DNA of 64,000 nucleotides from Ancylobacter tetraedralis (GTDB lineage Bacteria > Pseudomonadota > Alphaproteobacteria > Rhizobiales > Xanthobacteraceae), in NCBI RefSeq assembly GCF_014195655.1, contig NZ_JACICD010000006.1, forward strand, positions 1 through 64,000. The letters are read 5' to 3'. The notes below the pieces were generated by a model that was given only the letters and a program-made list of their open reading frames with translations, had not been told where the DNA came from and did no database searches. Positions 42,654 to 54,456 of this stretch are shown piece after piece. Both the position numbers and the translations under genes were made by a program. Positions within the stretch are counted from its first letter, which is position 1. Each line of letters opens with the position of its first letter.

Positions 42654-43228
42654 GAACGCCGAACCTGGTCGGCCGCCGCGCCCTCGTCCTCCACCGTCCT
42701 GACGAGGCCATCGCCCGGCTCGAGCGCCAGCTGCGGCTGATCGGCCTCGAGGTCGAGCAGCGCTGGACGCCGATGCGCCCCGGCGAGGCGCCCGATATCG
42801 TGCTGGTCGATGCCGACCAAGGCTGGAACGGCCTGCTGGCCTGGGAGCCCGGCGCGGCGGCGACCCCGGTCATCGCGCTGCTCGGCTCGGAGGCCCCCGG
42901 CCGCATCGCCTGGGCGATCGACCAGGGCGCGGGCGCCATCATCGCCAAGCCGGTGGCGGCCGCGGCGGTCTATCCGGCCCTCGTGCTGGCACTGCACGCC
43001 TTCGAGCAGCGGGTGGTCGCGCAGCAGAAGATCGCGGCGCTGGGCGAGCGGCTGCGGCTGCGGGCGATCGTCGCCCGGGCGGTGGAAGCGATCGCGCTGG
43101 CGCAGCAGGGCGGCGAGGACGCCGCCTATCGGCAATTGCGCGATTTCGCCATGCGCCGGCGCCTGACGCTGGAACAGGCCGCGGCGGCGATCCTGGCCCG
43201 CCAGCACATCCTGCCGGAGGTCGGCTGA
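42650..43228 (+). CDS. amiR: AmiR-like ANTAR antiterminator
   Basis: 192 residues. A pseudo-receiver domain (1-120) lacks a clear phosphoacceptor arrangement. A coiled helix and a C-terminal ANTAR RNA-binding domain follow (about 130-187), with the motif DAAYRQLRDFAMRRRLTLEQ. ANTAR proteins stop transcription termination by binding leader hairpins. The start overlaps amiC (ATGA) and the stop overlaps the next permease (TGATG), so expression is coupled. Together with AmiC and the leader at 41369-41519 it forms a self-contained inducible switch. Confidence 0.88.
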   Translation: MRTPNLVGRRALVLHRPDEAIARLERQLRLIGLEVEQRWTPMRPGEAPDIVLVDADQGWNGLLAWEPGAAATPVIALLGSEAPGRIAWAIDQGAGAIIAKPVAAAAVYPALVLALHAFEQRVVAQQKIAALGERLRLRAIVARAVEAIALAQQGGEDAAYRQLRDFAMRRRLTLEQAAAAILARQHILPEVG

Positions 43229-44085
43229 TGTCGGCGGGCTCCCTCCTGCGCGCCCTGGTGCGGCGGCCGGTGCTGGCGCTGGCACTGGCGATCATCGCCG
43301 GCGTGTTCGCCTGCGCCCTGCTCGCCCCGCTGCTGGCGCCCTATGCGCCGGACGACCAGATCTTCGACGGCCTGTCGCTGGATGGCGCGCCACTGCCCCC
43401 CTCGGCGCAATTCCTGCTCGGCACCGACACGCTCGGCCGCGACCTGCTCTCGCGGCTCATCTATGGCGCGCGCACCTCGCTGCTGATCGGGCTGGTCGCC
43501 AATGGCACCGCGGTCATGATCGGCCTCGCGGTCGGCGTGATCGCCGGCTATTTCTCGGGCCTGCTCGGCGGGGTGCTGATGCGCTTCACCGACCTGATGA
43601 CGGCGTTTCCCGCCCTCTTGCTGGCCATCGTGCTGGCGGCGCTGCTCAAACCCAGCCTGTGGATCGTCGCCATGGTCATCGCCATGGTCAACTGGGTGCA
43701 GGTGGCGCGCATCGGCTATACCGAGACGCGTTCGCTCAGTGAGCGCGACTTCATCCTCGCCGAGCGGGCCATGGGGGCGGGCAACCTGCGCATCCTCGCG
43801 CGGCACATCCTGCCCCATCTCGTGCCCACCGCCATCGTCTGGGGCACGCTCGGCATCGCCACCACCGTGCTGCTGGAGGCGACGCTGTCCTTCCTCGGCA
43901 TCGGCGTGCAGCCGCCGCAGCCCTCCTGGGGCAATATCGTGTTCGAGAGCCAGAGCTATTTCCAGTCGGCGCCCTGGCTGGTGTTCTTCCCCGGCCTCGC
44001 CATCCTCGCCACCGCGCTGTCGTTCAATCTGATCGGCGACGCGCTGCGCGACCTGATCGACCCGACCCAGCGCGGGAGAGATTGA
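43228..44085 (+). CDS. ABC transporter permease, DppC/OppC type
   Basis: 285 residues, about six membrane helices, with an N-terminal extracytoplasmic segment (ADPDDQIFD-like loop, here APDDQIFDGLSLDGAPLPPS) and the GTDTLGRDLLSRLIYGARTS signature of DppC-type permeases. The EAA loop is in LSERDFILAERAMGAGNLRI. It pairs with the next gene's product to form the channel. The C-type permease precedes the B-type here, the reverse of the usual dpp/opp order. Confidence 0.9.
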   Translation: MSAGSLLRALVRRPVLALALAIIAGVFACALLAPLLAPYAPDDQIFDGLSLDGAPLPPSAQFLLGTDTLGRDLLSRLIYGARTSLLIGLVANGTAVMIGLAVGVIAGYFSGLLGGVLMRFTDLMTAFPALLLAIVLAALLKPSLWIVAMVIAMVNWVQVARIGYTETRSLSERDFILAERAMGAGNLRILARHILPHLVPTAIVWGTLGIATTVLLEATLSFLGIGVQPPQPSWGNIVFESQSYFQSAPWLVFFPGLAILATALSFNLIGDALRDLIDPTQRGRD

Positions 44086-45005
44086 TGGCGCTGCTGCTCG
44101 CCCGCCGGCTCCTGCAGGCGGCGCTCATCCTGCTCGGCGTCGCCGCCATCACCTTCGTGCTGCTCTACGCGCTGCCGGCCGATCCCGCCGTGCTGCTCGC
44201 CGGCCGCAATGCGACGCCGCAGACCGTGGCCAATATCCGCCACCAGCTCGGCCTCGACCTGCCGCTGCCGGTGCAGTTCTGGAACTATATCGTTCATCTC
44301 CTGCAGGGCGATCTCGGCCGCTCGTTCAACCAGAAGACGGCGGTGGCCCCGCTCATCCTCGCCCGGCTGCCGGCCACGCTGACGCTCATGGCCGCCGGCA
44401 TCGCCATTGAGGTGATGATCGGCCTGACGCTGGGCGTGATCGCCGCCGTGCGGCGCGACGGCGCGATCGACCGGCTGGTGATGACGCTGTCCTTCGTCGG
44501 CGTCTCCACCCCGCAATTCCTCGTCGCGCTGCTGCTGCTCTACGTCTTCGCGGCGACGCTCGGCTGGTTTCCCATGTCCGGCTACGGCACGCCCGCCCAT
44601 CTCGTGCTGCCGGCCGTGACGCTCGGCATTCTCGGGGCCGGCTGGTATGCGCGCATCGTGCGCTCGGCGATGATCGACGTGCTGGGGCAGGATTATGTGC
44701 GCACCGCCCATGCCAAGGGCGTGCCGGCGGCGCGCGTGGTGCTGCGCCACGCCCTGCCCAATGCGCTGCTGCCGGTGATCGCCATGATCGGCATCGATAT
44801 CGGCCAGTTCATGAGCGGCGCGGTGGTGGTGGAGGCGGTCTTCGGCTGGCCCGGCATCGGCCAGCTCGCCTGGCAGGCGATCCAGCAGGTCGACATCCCC
44901 ATCATCATGGGCGTCACCCTGGTCTCCGCGCTCGCCATCGTGCTCGGCAACCTCCTCGCCGATCTCATCGCCCCCTTCATCGACCCGCGTATCCGCGCGG
45001 GCTGA
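44085..45005 (+). CDS. ABC transporter permease, DppB/OppB type
   Basis: 306 residues, six membrane helices, N-terminal RRLLQAALILLGVAAITFVL and the NIRHQLGLDLPLPVQFWNYI segment typical of DppB. The EAA loop lies in VRTAHAKGVPAARVVLRHAL. ATG at 44085 shares one base with the previous stop (TGATG). It forms the inner-membrane channel with the preceding permease. Confidence 0.9.
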   Translation: MALLLARRLLQAALILLGVAAITFVLLYALPADPAVLLAGRNATPQTVANIRHQLGLDLPLPVQFWNYIVHLLQGDLGRSFNQKTAVAPLILARLPATLTLMAAGIAIEVMIGLTLGVIAAVRRDGAIDRLVMTLSFVGVSTPQFLVALLLLYVFAATLGWFPMSGYGTPAHLVLPAVTLGILGAGWYARIVRSAMIDVLGQDYVRTAHAKGVPAARVVLRHALPNALLPVIAMIGIDIGQFMSGAVVVEAVFGWPGIGQLAWQAIQQVDIPIIMGVTLVSALAIVLGNLLADLIAPFIDPRIRAG

Positions 45006-45052
45006 GGCACTGCCCAAAAATGCGTTCAACCAACCAGAGAGGGTTCCACGCC

Positions 45053-46690
45053 ATGCTGAAGACCTTGCTGCGATCGACGGCGCTCGCCGCCGCCATCGCC
45101 TTCGCGCCGGCCGCCGCGCTGACGCTGGCCGCCACCGCGCCCGCCATGGCGCAGGCGCAGGGCGGCGACATCGTCGTCACCTACAAGGACGACATCGCCA
45201 CGCTCGATCCCGCCATCGGCTATGACTGGCAGAACTGGTCGATCATCAAGAGCCTGTTCTCGCGGCTGATGGACTACACGCCCGGCACGCCGGACCTCGT
45301 GCCCTCGCTCGCGGAGAGCTTCACCGTCTCGCCGGACGGGCTGACCTACACGTTCAAGCTGCGCAAGGGCGTCAAGTTCTCCAATGGCCGCGAGGTCGTG
45401 CCGGCGGATGTGAAATACTCCATCGAGCGCGCGGTCGATCCCAAGACGCAGGGCCCCGGCGCCGGCTTCTTCGGCGCCATTGCCGGCTTCGATGATTTTT
45501 CCGCCGGCAAGGCGACCGGCCTTTCCGGCATCGAGACGCCGGATACTGAGACGGTGGTGTTCAAGCTCTCGCGGCCGGACGCGACCTTCCTGCACGTGCT
45601 CGCCATCAACTTCGCCTCCGTGGTGCCGAAGGAGGCCGTCGAGGCCGCGGCCGGCGATTTCGGCAAGAAGCCGGTGGGCTCGGGCACCTTCGTGCTGAAG
45701 GACTGGGTAATCGGCCAGAAGCTGGTCTTCGCGCGCAACCCGGACTATTTCGTCAAGGGCGTGCCGCATATCGACAGCTTCACCATCGAGATCGGCCAGG
45801 AGCCGCTGGTGGCGCTGCTGCGCCTGCAGAAGGGCGAGGTCGACATCGCCGGCGACGGCATCCCGCCGGCCAAGTTCCTCGAAATCTCCAAGTCGCCCGA
45901 CGCCAAGGACCTGATCGTCGACGGCCAGCAGTTGCACACCGGCTATGTCACGCTGAACACCAAGATCAAGCCGTTCGACAATGTGAAGGTGCGCCAGGCG
46001 CTGAACATGGCGATCAACAAGGATCGCCTCGTGCGCATCGTCAACGGGCGCGCCACCCCGGCCAACCAGCCGCTGCCCCCGGCCATGCCGGGCTATGACA
46101 CGGCCTATAAGGGCTATGCCTACGACGTCGCCAAGGCCAAGGCGCTGCTGAAGGAGGCCGGCTATGCCGACGGCTTCTCCACCGTGCTCTACTCCACCAA
46201 TACCGACCCGCAGCCGCGCATCGCGCAGGCGATCCAGCAGGATCTCGCGGCCGTCGGCGTGAAGGCGGAAATCAAGGCGCTGGCGCAGTCCAACGTCATC
46301 GCCGCCGGCGGCACCGAAGGCGAGGCGCCGATGATCTGGTCGGGCGGCATGGCCTGGATCGCGGACTTCCCGGATCCGTCCAATTTCTACGGCCCGATCC
46401 TGGGCTGCGCCGGCGCGGTGCAGGGCGGCTGGAACTGGTCCTGGTACTGCAACGAGGACCTGCAGAAGCGCGCCGTGGCGGCCGATTCCATGTCCGATCC
46501 GGCGAAGTCCGCCGAGCGCATCGAGGCCTGGAAGAAGGTCTTCGTCGACGTGATGGCGGACGCGCCGTGGATTCCGGTGTTCAACGAGCGCCGCGTGGTG
46601 GCGAAGTCGAAGCGGATGGGCGGCGAGCCGAACATCTATGTCGATCCGACCCGCGTCATCAATTACGACGCGATCTTCGTGAAGAACTGA
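45053..46690 (+). CDS. ABC transporter substrate-binding protein, family 5 (SBP_bac_5)
   Basis: 545 residues. ATG at 45053 follows GAGAGGG and opens a long Sec signal (MLKTLLRSTALAAAIAFAPA, cleaved after AMAQA). The mature protein begins GGDIVVTYKDDIATLDPAIG and has the family YTFKLRKGVKFSNGREVVPADV block. Captures the substrate for the DppC/DppB-type channel. With an acetamidase next to it, an amide or amide-bearing peptide is a reasonable ligand, but sequence alone does not decide. Confidence 0.9.
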   Translation: MLKTLLRSTALAAAIAFAPAAALTLAATAPAMAQAQGGDIVVTYKDDIATLDPAIGYDWQNWSIIKSLFSRLMDYTPGTPDLVPSLAESFTVSPDGLTYTFKLRKGVKFSNGREVVPADVKYSIERAVDPKTQGPGAGFFGAIAGFDDFSAGKATGLSGIETPDTETVVFKLSRPDATFLHVLAINFASVVPKEAVEAAAGDFGKKPVGSGTFVLKDWVIGQKLVFARNPDYFVKGVPHIDSFTIEIGQEPLVALLRLQKGEVDIAGDGIPPAKFLEISKSPDAKDLIVDGQQLHTGYVTLNTKIKPFDNVKVRQALNMAINKDRLVRIVNGRATPANQPLPPAMPGYDTAYKGYAYDVAKAKALLKEAGYADGFSTVLYSTNTDPQPRIAQAIQQDLAAVGVKAEIKALAQSNVIAAGGTEGEAPMIWSGGMAWIADFPDPSNFYGPILGCAGAVQGGWNWSWYCNEDLQKRAVAADSMSDPAKSAERIEAWKKVFVDVMADAPWIPVFNERRVVAKSKRMGGEPNIYVDPTRVINYDAIFVKN

Positions 46691-46697
46691 GGCCGGA

Positions 46698-46730
46698 CAG
46701 CCCCCTCTCCCCATAGGCGAGTGGGGGCTG
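46698..46730 (+). terminator. Hairpin between the binding protein and amidase genes
   Basis: CAGCCCCC (46698-46705) pairs with GGGGGCTG (46723-46730) over a 17-base loop, 8 bases after the binding protein stop. No T run follows. Such a hairpin may protect or partially attenuate the message so that the binding protein is made in excess over downstream genes. Confidence 0.5.
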
Positions 46731-46776
46731 ACCTTGCCTCGGACCTTCCGGTGACCAAGCAGAAGCGAGAACGACG

Positions 46777-47717
46777 ATGTGCGTGGCCTGCAACCACACG
46801 ATCCACCGCGCCAGCCATCATTTCGGCTGGAACCGCGACTTCGCGCCGGTGCTGACCGCGCGTCCCGGCGAGACGATCCATTTCGAGTGCACCGATTCCT
46901 CCGCAGGCCAGCTGGGCGAAGGCTCCACGGTGGAGAGCGTGCGCAATCTCGACTTCAGCCGGATCAACCCGGTGACGGGACCGGTCTTCATCGAGGGCGC
47001 CGAGCCGGGCGACGCGGTGAAGGTGACGATCCGCAAGTTCGTCCCCTCCGGCATCGGCTGGACGGCGAACATTCCCGGCTTCGGCCTGCTGGCCGACCAG
47101 TTCCCCGAGCCCGCCATTCATGTCTGGAAGTATGACGCGAGCGCGCTGACCCCGGCTCTGTACGGCCCCGGCGGGCGGGTGCCGCTCAAGCCCTTCGCCG
47201 GCACGATCGGCCTCGCTCCCGCCGAGCCGGGCCTGCATTCCATCGTGCCGCCGCGCCGGGTCGGCGGCAATCTCGACATCCGCGACATCAGCGAGGGCGT
47301 GACGCTCTATCTTCCCGTGGAGGTGCCCGGGGCGCTGTTCTCCATCGGCGACACCCATGCCGCGCAGGGTGACGGCGAAGTCTGCGGCACGGCCATCGAG
47401 AGCCGCATGAATGTCGAGGCGACGCTCGAACTGGTGAAGGACGCCCGGCTCGCCTCCCCCCGCTTCACCACGCCCGGCCCAGTCACGCGCCATCTCGACG
47501 CGGCCGGCTACGAGGTGACGACCGGCATCGGTCCCGACCTGATGACCGGCGCGCGCGAGGCCTTGCAGCGGATGGTCGACCTGCTCGCCGCCGAGCACGG
47601 GCTGAACCCGGTGGATGCCTACATGCTCTGCTCGGTCTGCGGCGACCTGCGCATCAGCGAGATCGTCGACATGCCGAACTGGGTCGTCTCCTTCTATTTC
47701 CCGCGGATCGTGTTTTC

Positions 47718-47721
<4 letters not shown>
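46777..47721 (+). CDS. Acetamidase/formamidase family amidohydrolase
   Basis: 314 residues of the FmdA_AmdA family. The core motif GDTHAAQGDGEVCGTAIE and the C-terminal LLAAEHGLNPVDAYMLCSVC segment are clear. These zinc-type amidases cleave formamide, acetamide or related small amides to ammonia and the acid in the cytoplasm. Its place inside an amiC-amiR-regulated transport operon points to use of an imported amide as nitrogen source. It overlaps the ATPase gene by 4 bp. Confidence 0.9.
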
Positions 47722-49374
<1,653 letters not shown>

Positions 49375-49388
<14 letters not shown>

Positions 49389-50286
49389 ACGGCCGCTCGG
49401 GCAGGCCGCTGACGCCGGCATCGACGGCGAAGAGCGAGCCCGACAGCGGGGCCGCATCGAGAAGCGGCGGGGCAAGATCCAGCCTTGCGCTGGTGACGAA
49501 CAGCGTCGCCAGCCCCTCCCCGCCAAAGGCCACGCTCGTGATGCGCGGCGCCGGCAGCGGCACCACCTGCAATCGCTCGCCCTCGGGCGAGAAGCGCGTG
49601 ACGCGCCAGCCATCCCAGTGCGCCAGCCACACGCCGCCCTGCGCATCGACGGTCAGCCCATCCGGATAGCCCTCGTCCACCGCCATGGCGGCGAACTCGC
49701 GGCGATGGGTCAGCACCGGCGCGTCGGGGGCGACGTCATAGGCCAGAACCCGCCGGCCGACGCTGTCGCTCAGGTACAGCGTGCGCCCGTCCGGGGAGAA
49801 GGCGGGGCCGTTGACCACCGTGAACCCGGCCTCCGCCAGCACCGGCGCGGAACCCGGCGTCCAGCACCAGAGCACGCCGCGCGGTTCCTGCTCGGCGAGA
49901 TCGCTGGTGCCGATCCACAGCCGGCCGGCGCGGTCGACCTTGGCGTCGTTATAGCCGATGGCGCTGCGCCCCGCCTCGGGATGGCAGAGCGCCAGGAGCG
50001 TGTCGTTCGCCCAGTGATAGAGCGACAGCCCATCCAGCGCGGAAAGGATGAGGCACCCCGGCGCCGGGCCAGCCACGATGGCGCCCAGCGGCGTCGGGCG
50101 ATCGACCTCCCGCGTCGTGACATGGCCATCCGCCGCCATCCGGTGCAGGCGGGCGCCGGCGAGGTCCAGCCAGTACAGGCAGCCGTCCAGCGGATGCCAG
50201 AGCGGGGCCTCGCCGAGCGTGTCCGAGGTCTGCGCCACAATCGCGATGGCGGGGCGCCAGTCCGGGGCAGCGGTGGACGGGTTCAT
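49375..50286 (-). CDS. SMP-30/gluconolactonase family lactonase
   Basis: 303 residues from ATG 50286 (open to 50439, but that part precedes the conserved core). Six-bladed propeller with metal ligands expected in TLGEAPLWHP (Glu), GYNDAKVDRAGRLWIGTSD (Asn/Asp) and YPDGLTVDAQGGVW (Asp). Hydrolyses sugar lactones to aldonic acids. It follows the enolase-family dehydratase by 13 bp, so the pair would convert lactone to aldonate to 2-keto-3-deoxy acid. Confidence 0.88.
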
Positions 50287-50299
50287 GTCGGCGTCCCCC

Positions 50300-51475
50300 T
50301 CACGCCGCGGCGGGCGAGCGGAACAGGGTGCGGCCCTGCACGGTGATCTCCACCTCCACCCGATAGGTCTCCAGCGCGGCGGGGTTGATCTCGATGCCGA
50401 GGCCGGGTGCGTCGGGTGCGGCGATCTCGCCATTGGCATCGCGCTGGATGTGGTTGGCGGTCAGCTCCACCGCCAGCGGCTGCAACGACACCGGATATTC
50501 GCAGATCGTCGCATCCGCCACGCCGGCAAAGGGCTGCAGCGACGCGCTCAGCGCCAGGTTGGAGGTGAAGGTGTGGTTGACATAGGTCACGCCCTTGCCC
50601 ACCGCGTGATCGGCCACGCGCTTGGCTGGCCCGATGCCGCCGATGCGCCCGCAATCGATCTGCACGAAGCCGATATTGCCGTAATCAATGAGGTTGCGCG
50701 CCATGTGGAAATTATGCGCGCCCTCGCCGCCCGCCATCTTCACGCTCGTGCGCGCGGCAAGGGTGGCATATTCGCCATAGGCGCTGGCGGCGAAGGGCTC
50801 CTCCAGCCAGGTGGCGCGCGCCGCCTCCAGCGCCGGCAGCCGCCGCGCCGCCCGCTCCACGTCCTCGCCGAAGATCTGGCCGACATCCACCAGCAGGATG
50901 CCGTCCGGCCCCAGCCCCTCGCGGGCCGCCGCGAAATGGTCGGCATCGATCTCCAGCGCGCCACGGCCGACCGGGCCCCAGCCGAATTTCACCGCGCGGA
51001 AACCATCCGCCCGGGCGCTGCGGCCGCGCTCCAGCGTCTCCTGCGGACTGTCGCCGAACAATTGCGAGGCATAGGGGGTCTTGGCGTGGGAGCGGCCATA
51101 GCCGAGCAGCTTCCAGACGGGCTCGCCGCGCGCCTTGCCCAGCAGGTCCCACAGCGCCATCTCGATGCCCGACCAGGTATGGGGCGCCTGCAGCAGGTCC
51201 ATGCTGTCATATTCCACCTGCGCGGCGATGCGGGCGATGTCGGCGGGCGATTCCAGCCGCTGGCCGAGCACGGCGTTCTGCACGGGCTGGCAGGCGCCGT
51301 GCGACATCGGGCAGACGAAGGCGGCGATGGAGGGCAGCGGCGCCGCCTCGCACTCGCCCCAGCCGATGAAGCCGCCGGCCGTCACGCGCACGACCAGCGC
51401 ATCCTGGCTGCCATCGGCGGCGGTCGTGATCTCGGGCATGGCCAGATAGAAGAAGTCGACGGTTTCGATTTTCAT
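50300..51475 (-). CDS. Enolase-superfamily (mandelate racemase/muconate lactonizing type) dehydratase
   Basis: 391 residues. N-terminal capping domain (1-125) and barrel with the general-base lysine in RAVKFGWGP, metal ligands in LLVDVGQIF (Asp), WLEEPFA (Glu) and AGGEG (Glu), and a candidate catalytic His in YVNHTFTSN. ATG 51475 follows GGGAGAAGAAG. Acid-sugar dehydratase is the likely class; the substrate is not readable. Last-but-one gene of a minus-strand transport and catabolism operon (54457 to 49375). It shares the unusual K-[FI]-G-W-G-P motif with the second enolase-family protein at 60397. Confidence 0.85.
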   Translation of the reverse strand: MKIETVDFFYLAMPEITTAADGSQDALVVRVTAGGFIGWGECEAAPLPSIAAFVCPMSHGACQPVQNAVLGQRLESPADIARIAAQVEYDSMDLLQAPHTWSGIEMALWDLLGKARGEPVWKLLGYGRSHAKTPYASQLFGDSPQETLERGRSARADGFRAVKFGWGPVGRGALEIDADHFAAAREGLGPDGILLVDVGQIFGEDVERAARRLPALEAARATWLEEPFAASAYGEYATLAARTSVKMAGGEGAHNFHMARNLIDYGNIGFVQIDCGRIGGIGPAKRVADHAVGKGVTYVNHTFTSNLALSASLQPFAGVADATICEYPVSLQPLAVELTANHIQRDANGEIAAPDAPGLGIEINPAALETYRVEVEITVQGRTLFRSPAAA

Positions 51476-51558
51476 GGGAAGGCTTCTTCTCCCGGAGAGA
51501 TGGGTACTTGGGGACCGGCGCCTCGCAGGCGTCGGGCCGCCGTTGTTCAGCTCGGTGT

Positions 51559-52362
51559 TCAGGACGCATGCCCCGCCGGACTGCGCTGCAGCAGCCCGAT
51601 GGCGACGGTGATGACGGCGGTGAAAACGAGGATAAGGGTCGCCAGCGCGTTGATTTCCGGCACGAAGCCCACCCGCATCATCGCCCACAGGCGGATCGGC
51701 AGCGTCGTCTCCGATCCCGCGACGAAGAGGGTGATCAGCGTCTCGTCGAAGGAGATGGCGAAGGCCAGCAACACGCCCGAAATGAGGGCGGGACGCATCT
51801 GCGGCAGGATGACGTGAATGAGCGTCTGCGCCTGCGAGGCACCCAGATCCAGCGAGGCCTCGGTCAGGCTGCCTCCGAGCAGTTGCAGGCGCACCAGCAC
51901 GGTGCGGTAGACCACCGGCACGATGAACACGATATGGCCGACAATGATGGTGGCGAGCCCGCGCGAAAATTCGATCTCGCGAAAGGCGATCAGCAGCGAC
52001 AGGCCGGTGATGATGGGCGGCAGCAGGAAAGGCAGGAACACCATCACCTGCATCATGAGACCGAAGCCGCGCCGCGCGGAGACGAAGTAGAAGGCGAACA
52101 TCAGCGCCAGCACCAGCGAGGCGAGGCTCGCCACCACGGCCACGATCAGCGAGGTGGCGAGCGCCGCGAGGATCTCGCCATTGGCGATGAGAGCGACATA
52201 GGGCTCCAGCGAGAACGGCGCGAAGCCCATCACCCCACGCACCCGCAGGATCTGGAAGAAGGACAGCGCCGCCACCGCGACCAGCGGGGCATAGAGCGCG
52301 ATGAGGCCGGCCATGGCAATGAGGCCGAGCAGGGCGTCGATGAGCGGCGCCTTCTGTTTCAT
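51559..52362 (-). CDS. ABC transporter permease, PotC type
   Basis: 267 residues, six hydrophobic helices, N-terminal LIALYAPLVAVAALSFFQIL and the EAA loop LTEASLDLGASQAQTLIHVI. Belongs to the spermidine/putrescine-type (PotC/YdcV) permease family, which also serves other small organic solutes. Its start overlaps the previous permease by 4 bp. Acts with the permease, ATPase and binding protein encoded immediately upstream. Confidence 0.88.
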   Translation of the reverse strand: MKQKAPLIDALLGLIAMAGLIALYAPLVAVAALSFFQILRVRGVMGFAPFSLEPYVALIANGEILAALATSLIVAVVASLASLVLALMFAFYFVSARRGFGLMMQVMVFLPFLLPPIITGLSLLIAFREIEFSRGLATIIVGHIVFIVPVVYRTVLVRLQLLGGSLTEASLDLGASQAQTLIHVILPQMRPALISGVLLAFAISFDETLITLFVAGSETTLPIRLWAMMRVGFVPEINALATLILVFTAVITVAIGLLQRSPAGHAS

Positions 52363-53246
52363 CGCACATGCTCCCGGCGGAGCGTCAGGCCGGCGAGCGC
52401 CACCGCCAGCAGCGTGGTGGCGAGCAGGATCACCGCCAGCGCCGACCCAAGCGGCCAGTTGAGCGCCAGCCCGAACTGGCTGAACACGATGCGCCCGAAG
52501 GTGAAGCCCTGCGTGCCGCCGACCATCTGCGGCGTGACGAAATCACCGAAGGTGAGGATGAAGGTGAACACCGCGCCCGCCGCGATGCCCGGGCGGCCGA
52601 GCGGCAGCACGATGTCGCGCAGTGCCTGGAGCGGCGTGGCGCCGAGATCGGCGGAGGCCGCGAGATAGTTGGCCGGGATGCGGTCCAGCGCCAGATAGAT
52701 CGGCAGGATGGCATAGGGCAGGTACAGCACCGCCAGCGCAATGAAGATGGCGGTGCGCGAGAACAGCAGCGCCTCGATCGGCTGGTCGATCAGCCCCAGC
52801 GCCAGCAGCCCCTCGTTCAGCAGGCCGCGCTGGCCCAGAATGCTGCGGATCGAATAGATCTTGATGATGTAGCTCATGAAGAGCGGCAGCATGAAGCTCA
52901 TCAGGATGAGAAAGCGCGTCCGCGGCGTGCGCCGGAAGATGAAGACGGCGATCGCCGTGGCCAGCACGACGTTGATCAGCGTCACCTGCGCCGACAGCGC
53001 AAGGGTGCTCAAATACACCTGGAGGTAGCTGCCCTCGGTGAAGAAGGCGCGGTAGTTGGCGAGGGTGAGCACATGGACGATCTGCCCATCCTTGAGGGTC
53101 CAGAAGCTCACCAGCACGAAGGACAGGATCGGCAGCACCACGAAGAGCAGCGGCAGGCCGAGATTAAGCCCGTGCCACAGCAGGTCGCGGGCGATGCCGC
53201 GCCGGCGGGGCGGCCCCGATCGCGCGGATGACGGCATGGGGTTCAT
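52359..53246 (-). CDS. ABC transporter permease, PotB type
   Basis: 295 residues from ATG 53246, which follows GAGGAGGGCG. Six helices and the EAA loop YLAASADLGATPLQALRDIV. Family is PotB/YdcU. The reading frame is open to 53585, but this overlaps the ATPase gene. Partner of the PotC-type permease. Confidence 0.88.
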   Translation of the reverse strand: MNPMPSSARSGPPRRRGIARDLLWHGLNLGLPLLFVVLPILSFVLVSFWTLKDGQIVHVLTLANYRAFFTEGSYLQVYLSTLALSAQVTLINVVLATAIAVFIFRRTPRTRFLILMSFMLPLFMSYIIKIYSIRSILGQRGLLNEGLLALGLIDQPIEALLFSRTAIFIALAVLYLPYAILPIYLALDRIPANYLAASADLGATPLQALRDIVLPLGRPGIAAGAVFTFILTFGDFVTPQMVGGTQGFTFGRIVFSQFGLALNWPLGSALAVILLATTLLAVALAGLTLRREHVR

Positions 53247-53260
53247 CGCGCTCGCCCTCC

Positions 53261-54358
53261 TCAGCTCGCCGCCAGCAGCGCGGCATCGGCGGCTGCCCAG
53301 CCGATCGCGAGGCTCTGGCCGATGCGCAAGCCGGTGGTGCCGCCGTCGGCGAGCCGCCGCACCTTGAGGAGGGTGTCGGGCAGCGCGGGGTGCCGCAGCT
53401 CGATCAGGATGTTGGCGCCGAGGAACCGGATCTCCGCCACCTCGGCGAGGAGCGCGCCGGGCGCCGGATTCGCGGTGAGCGTGATATGCTCGGGCCGTAC
53501 CGCCAGCAGCACCGGGCTGCCGGGCGATGGGACCGGGCCATCCACCGTGGCCTGAAGGCGGCCGGCGGCGGTTTCCACTTGGCACACGGCGCCCTCAGCG
53601 CTCGTCAGCGTGCCGGGAATGAGGTTGTTCTCGCCGAGAAAAGCAGCGGTGAAGGGCGTGCGCGGCCGCCTGTAGAGCTGTTCGGGCGCGCCTTCCTGCT
53701 CAATGCGACCGCGATGGACCACGATGATACGGTCGGACAGCGCGATCGCTTCTTCCTGGTCATGGGTGATGAACACGAAGGCGATGCCGAGGCGGCGCTG
53801 CAGCGACTTGAGGAAGCGCTGCATCTGCGCGCGCAGCTCCACGTCGAGGGCGGAAAGCGGCTCGTCGAGCAGGATGAGGCGCGGCTCGCAGATGATGGCG
53901 CGGGCCAGCGCCACGCGCTGGCGCTGGCCGCCCGAGAGCTGGGCGGGATAGCGGGCGCCCAAGGCGCCGAGGCCGACGGTCTCCAGCACGTCCGCCACCT
54001 TCGCCGCGATCTCCGCCTTCGGCCGGCCGCGTACCTTGAGCCCGTAGCCGACATTCTCCGCCACGTTCATGTGGTGGAACAGCGCGTAGTCCTGGAACAC
54101 GGTGTTGAACGGGCGCCGGTTGATCGGCACGCTCGCGAGGTCGCGTCCCTCGAACATCAGCCGGCCGCCATCGATGCCCTCGAAGCCGCCGATGATGCGC
54201 AGGATCGTCGTCTTGCCCGAGCCCGAGGGTCCGAGAATGGTGAGGAACTCATTGTCCGCGACGGTGATGTCGATGCCGTCGAGCACGCGCACGCTGCCAT
54301 AGCGCTTGGAAATATTTTCCAGATGGAGAAGGGGCTGCACGCGCATCGTCCCGCACAT
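53261..54358 (-). CDS. ABC transporter ATPase, PotA type
   Basis: 365 residues. Walker A GPSGSGKTT, signature LSGGQRQRVALARA, Walker B LILLDEPLSALD and switch His in FVFITHDQEEA. A TOBE regulatory domain follows (about 280-360). ATG at 54346 (after GCGGGACG) is an alternative start four residues in. Energises the PotB/PotC-type permeases. Confidence 0.92.
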   Translation of the reverse strand: MCGTMRVQPLLHLENISKRYGSVRVLDGIDITVADNEFLTILGPSGSGKTTILRIIGGFEGIDGGRLMFEGRDLASVPINRRPFNTVFQDYALFHHMNVAENVGYGLKVRGRPKAEIAAKVADVLETVGLGALGARYPAQLSGGQRQRVALARAIICEPRLILLDEPLSALDVELRAQMQRFLKSLQRRLGIAFVFITHDQEEAIALSDRIIVVHRGRIEQEGAPEQLYRRPRTPFTAAFLGENNLIPGTLTSAEGAVCQVETAAGRLQATVDGPVPSPGSPVLLAVRPEHITLTANPAPGALLAEVAEIRFLGANILIELRHPALPDTLLKVRRLADGGTTGLRIGQSLAIGWAAADAALLAAS

Positions 54359-54456
54359 CGATGGGAAAGAAGCGGCGGCGATGGAAGCGCCGCCGCAGTT
54401 TGGCAGGTCCGCCGGTCACGACGACCCCACGGGAATGCAAGAGGTGCCGGCGGCGC

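Noticed and set aside
45026..46714. 562-codon minus-strand frame opposite the family-5 binding protein
   Set aside because: Shadow frame; the plus-strand gene has a ribosome site, signal peptide and family motifs.
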